Source of the DNA: Clostridiales bacterium
Lineage (GTDB): Bacteria; Bacillota; Clostridia; Lutisporales; Lutisporaceae
NCBI GenBank assembly: GCA_012522255.1
Contig: JAAYKT010000094.1
Coordinates: 1 to 5,815, forward strand
Direction of reading: 5' to 3'
Length of the DNA: 5,815 nucleotides
Shown: positions 3,786 to 5,815 of the stretch, in pieces
Position numbering within the stretch: the first letter of the stretch is position 1
Layout of the letters: each line of letters opens with the position of its first letter
Notes under the pieces: model-generated
Told to the model about the DNA's origin: nothing
The model's database searches: none
What the model saw: only the letters and a program-made list of their open reading frames with translations
Position numbers and translations under genes: made by a program

Positions 3786-5815
3786 TGATAAGAAGCAGGT
3801 TAAACCAAACCCGAAGAACAGCCAGTTAGAACAATTTCATGCTAAAAATACCGGTATGGGTAAGGGTATGACCAGTGATTTAGGCTATAAGATAACTGAT
3901 GACAGCCAGAGCTTGAGGGCAGGCAAACGGGGCCCATTAATGCTGCGTGATACTAATTTTTATAGAAAACAGTCAAGGCTTAACCGTGAACGTATACCGG
4001 AGAAGGTTGTACATGCCAGAGGGTTTGGGTTATATGGCGAATTTGAATTGACAAAATCCATGACAGAATATACAAAGGCTGGTTTTCTTCAGACGGTCGG
4101 AACTAAGACTCCTGTTTTCACAAGATTTTCTAACTTTATCGGTAGCAAAGGTTCCAAAGATACGGCGATAGATATACGCGGTTTTGCTGTTAAATTCTAT
4201 ACCCAAGAGGGTAATTATGACATGCTATCACTCCAGTTTCCGGTTTTCATATTGGCGGATGCGATTAAATTTATGGATGTTACCCATGCTGTAAAGCCTA
4301 ATCCCATTACGGATATCCCTCAGGCAACTGTTGCTCAAGATGACTTCTGGGATTATGTAGCCAATAATCAAGAGTCAGCGCACATGGTTATGTGGCTCAT
4401 GTCACTTAGGGCTTGGCCGAGAAGTTGGCGTATGATGGAGGGATACCCCATTAATGCATTTCGTTTTGTAAACAAAAAGGGGATGGCTACCTTTGTCAGA
4501 TTTGTATGGAAGCCGAAATTGGGAGTCCACTCTATCACATTGGATGAGGCAAATATCATAGGCGGAGTCGATCCTGATTTTCATCGAAGAGATATCATAG
4601 AGGCTGTTCAAAAAGGGATGTTTCCGGAATACGATTTGGGAGTGCAATTGATAGCTGAGGCAGACGAGTTCAAGTACGACTTTGATGTTTTGGACGCAAC
4701 TAAATTATGGCCTGAGGAAACTGTACCGGTTGAAATAATCGGGAAACTCACTTTGAATCGTTTGGTAAACAACTTTTTTGCTGAGGATGACCAATCGTCC
4801 TTTGATCAGGCAACTTTGGTTCCGGGCATTGAGTTCTCTGAGGACCCGGTTCTGCAGGGACGTTCCTTTGCATATCGGGATACTGACTATCATAGGCTTG
4901 GAACGGCCAATATAAATGAAATCCCGGTTAACAGGCCAATTTGTGAAGTCAATACTAACCACAGGGACGGTCATTCAAAATACCGCATCGATGTAGACAG
5001 CATCAATTTTCATAGAAACATGTTGGTTGATAATACCCCGGCAGAAGTGCCTTTAGAAGACGGCGGGTACGGATATCATCCGACAAAGGTGGAGGGTAAT
5101 ATCACAAGGGAATTCCCAAGCAATTCATTTGCCGACTACTTTTCTCAGGCGCGTCTTTTCTGGAACAGTCTGGCACCCTTTGAGAAAAAGGACCTTGTGG
5201 ATACATTCATTTTCCATTTGCAGTTTGTAAAAAGCAAGGAGGTACGGCAGAAAAATGTCGATATGTGGGTTAATGTTGACAGGGATATGGCAAATTCTTT
5301 TGCAGACAATATCGGCGTGGTAAGGCCTCAAGGTTTAAACGTATCTGAATCAAGAAATTCACCGGCTATAAGTATGGCGAATACCCCCCACTCTGCAGCT
5401 ACTCAAAAAGTGGCCGTATTGATCGGGGATGGTTATAATGCCGCAGAGATTTCAGATGTGTTGAACTCGTTGAACAGCAATGGGGTATTCGTAGATATTA
5501 TAGGAGAAAAATTAGGTTCCGTAACAGCAAAAGACGGTACCCAGCTAACAGTAGAAGAAACCTTTAAAACAAAGCATCCTGTTTTATATGATGCGGTTTA
5601 TATTGCGGGCGGGAATGCTGTAAACCAAGGGGAGTTCAATAAAAAGGCACAAGAGTTTTATGACATGTCTTTTAAACATTTTAAGCCCATTGGAATAGCA
5701 ACAACCGGGATGCCCCTTATTAAGCTTCCTGCAAACGATAACATGGCCGGAATCGTGACAGCAACCAATAATAATAAATTTGCCCTTGATTTCATCGCAG
5801 CCATAACACAGAAAC
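3778..5815 (+). CDS. Atypical large-subunit (HPII/KatE-type) catalase homologue, 3' end beyond the window
   Basis: The frame is open for 679 codons to the window edge. It is colinear with large heme catalases, which convert hydrogen peroxide to water and oxygen in the cytoplasm: an N-terminal arm (1-70), the heme-binding catalase core (about 71-510), a linker (about 515-542) and a flavodoxin/DJ-1-like domain (from about 543) found only in large-subunit forms. Kept residues by alignment from memory are distal His79 (KVVHARG), Arg116 and Ser118 (TRFSN), proximal heme ligand Tyr366 (RSFAYRDT), Arg362 and Arg373. Unusually, the distal Asn motif GNN(T/M)PVFF is replaced by SLQFPVFI (151-158), giving Leu152 and Gln153. 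The start follows AAAGGAG (3764-3770) with a seven-base spacer. The family fold is certain; catalase activity is not, so I give no gene symbol. The likely missing part is short, judging from relatives near 690 residues. Confidence 0.93.
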   Translation, partial: MNNDKKQVKPNPKNSQLEQFHAKNTGMGKGMTSDLGYKITDDSQSLRAGKRGPLMLRDTNFYRKQSRLNRERIPEKVVHARGFGLYGEFELTKSMTEYTKAGFLQTVGTKTPVFTRFSNFIGSKGSKDTAIDIRGFAVKFYTQEGNYDMLSLQFPVFILADAIKFMDVTHAVKPNPITDIPQATVAQDDFWDYVANNQESAHMVMWLMSLRAWPRSWRMMEGYPINAFRFVNKKGMATFVRFVWKPKLGVHSITLDEANIIGGVDPDFHRRDIIEAVQKGMFPEYDLGVQLIAEADEFKYDFDVLDATKLWPEETVPVEIIGKLTLNRLVNNFFAEDDQSSFDQATLVPGIEFSEDPVLQGRSFAYRDTDYHRLGTANINEIPVNRPICEVNTNHRDGHSKYRIDVDSINFHRNMLVDNTPAEVPLEDGGYGYHPTKVEGNITREFPSNSFADYFSQARLFWNSLAPFEKKDLVDTFIFHLQFVKSKEVRQKNVDMWVNVDRDMANSFADNIGVVRPQGLNVSESRNSPAISMANTPHSAATQKVAVLIGDGYNAAEISDVLNSLNSNGVFVDIIGEKLGSVTAKDGTQLTVEETFKTKHPVLYDAVYIAGGNAVNQGEFNKKAQEFYDMSFKHFKPIGIATTGMPLIKLPANDNMAGIVTATNNNKFALDFIAAITQK

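Noticed and set aside
4368..5331. Antisense frames opposite the catalase gene
   Set aside because: They are short shadows of a frame with continuous catalase homology over 670 residues.

Overview
The window reads as a low-GC Gram-positive chromosome, most likely from class Clostridia. The evidence is the gene order nusG-rplK-rplA-rplJ-rplL, strong AGGAGG-type ribosome binding sites, AT-rich intergenic DNA, a Firmicutes-style L10 leader with an intrinsic terminator, and protein sequences that look clostridial. Genus cannot be fixed by reading alone. All supported genes lie on the + strand.

Bases 1-2337 are a ribosomal protein operon. It opens with the last 14 codons of nusG, then rplK (L11), rplA (L1), an attenuator-type L10 leader RNA, rplJ (L10) and rplL (L7/L12). 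L11 forms the GTPase-associated centre, L1 forms the mobile stalk at the E site, and L10 with L12 dimers forms the factor-recruiting stalk. The rplA-rplJ gap carries two mutually exclusive RNA pairings that can set rplJL expression according to free L10-L12. The operon ends with three tandem TAA codons and a clean hairpin terminator.

Bases 2338-3720 hold one gene of its own: a membrane-anchored or secreted protein with four Asp-box (BNR) motifs, predicted to form a beta-propeller, plus a C-terminal region that may be NTF2-like. It has a possible promoter in front and a long hairpin terminator behind. rpoB, which normally follows rplL, is not here, so the conserved rplJL-rpoBC junction is interrupted by unrelated genes.

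Bases 3721-5815 hold a large-subunit (HPII/KatE-type) catalase homologue that is open at the window edge, 679 codons in. It keeps the distal His, the proximal Tyr and most heme-propionate arginines. However, the distal Asn-Asn pair in the family's GNN(T/M)PVFF motif is replaced by Leu-Gln, and several other near-invariant pocket residues are changed. It also keeps the C-terminal flavodoxin-like domain typical of large catalases. A 14-codon mini-ORF with its own ribosome binding site overlaps its start. The atypical catalase is the most interesting item in the window. I see no mobile element, CRISPR array, tRNA or rRNA.
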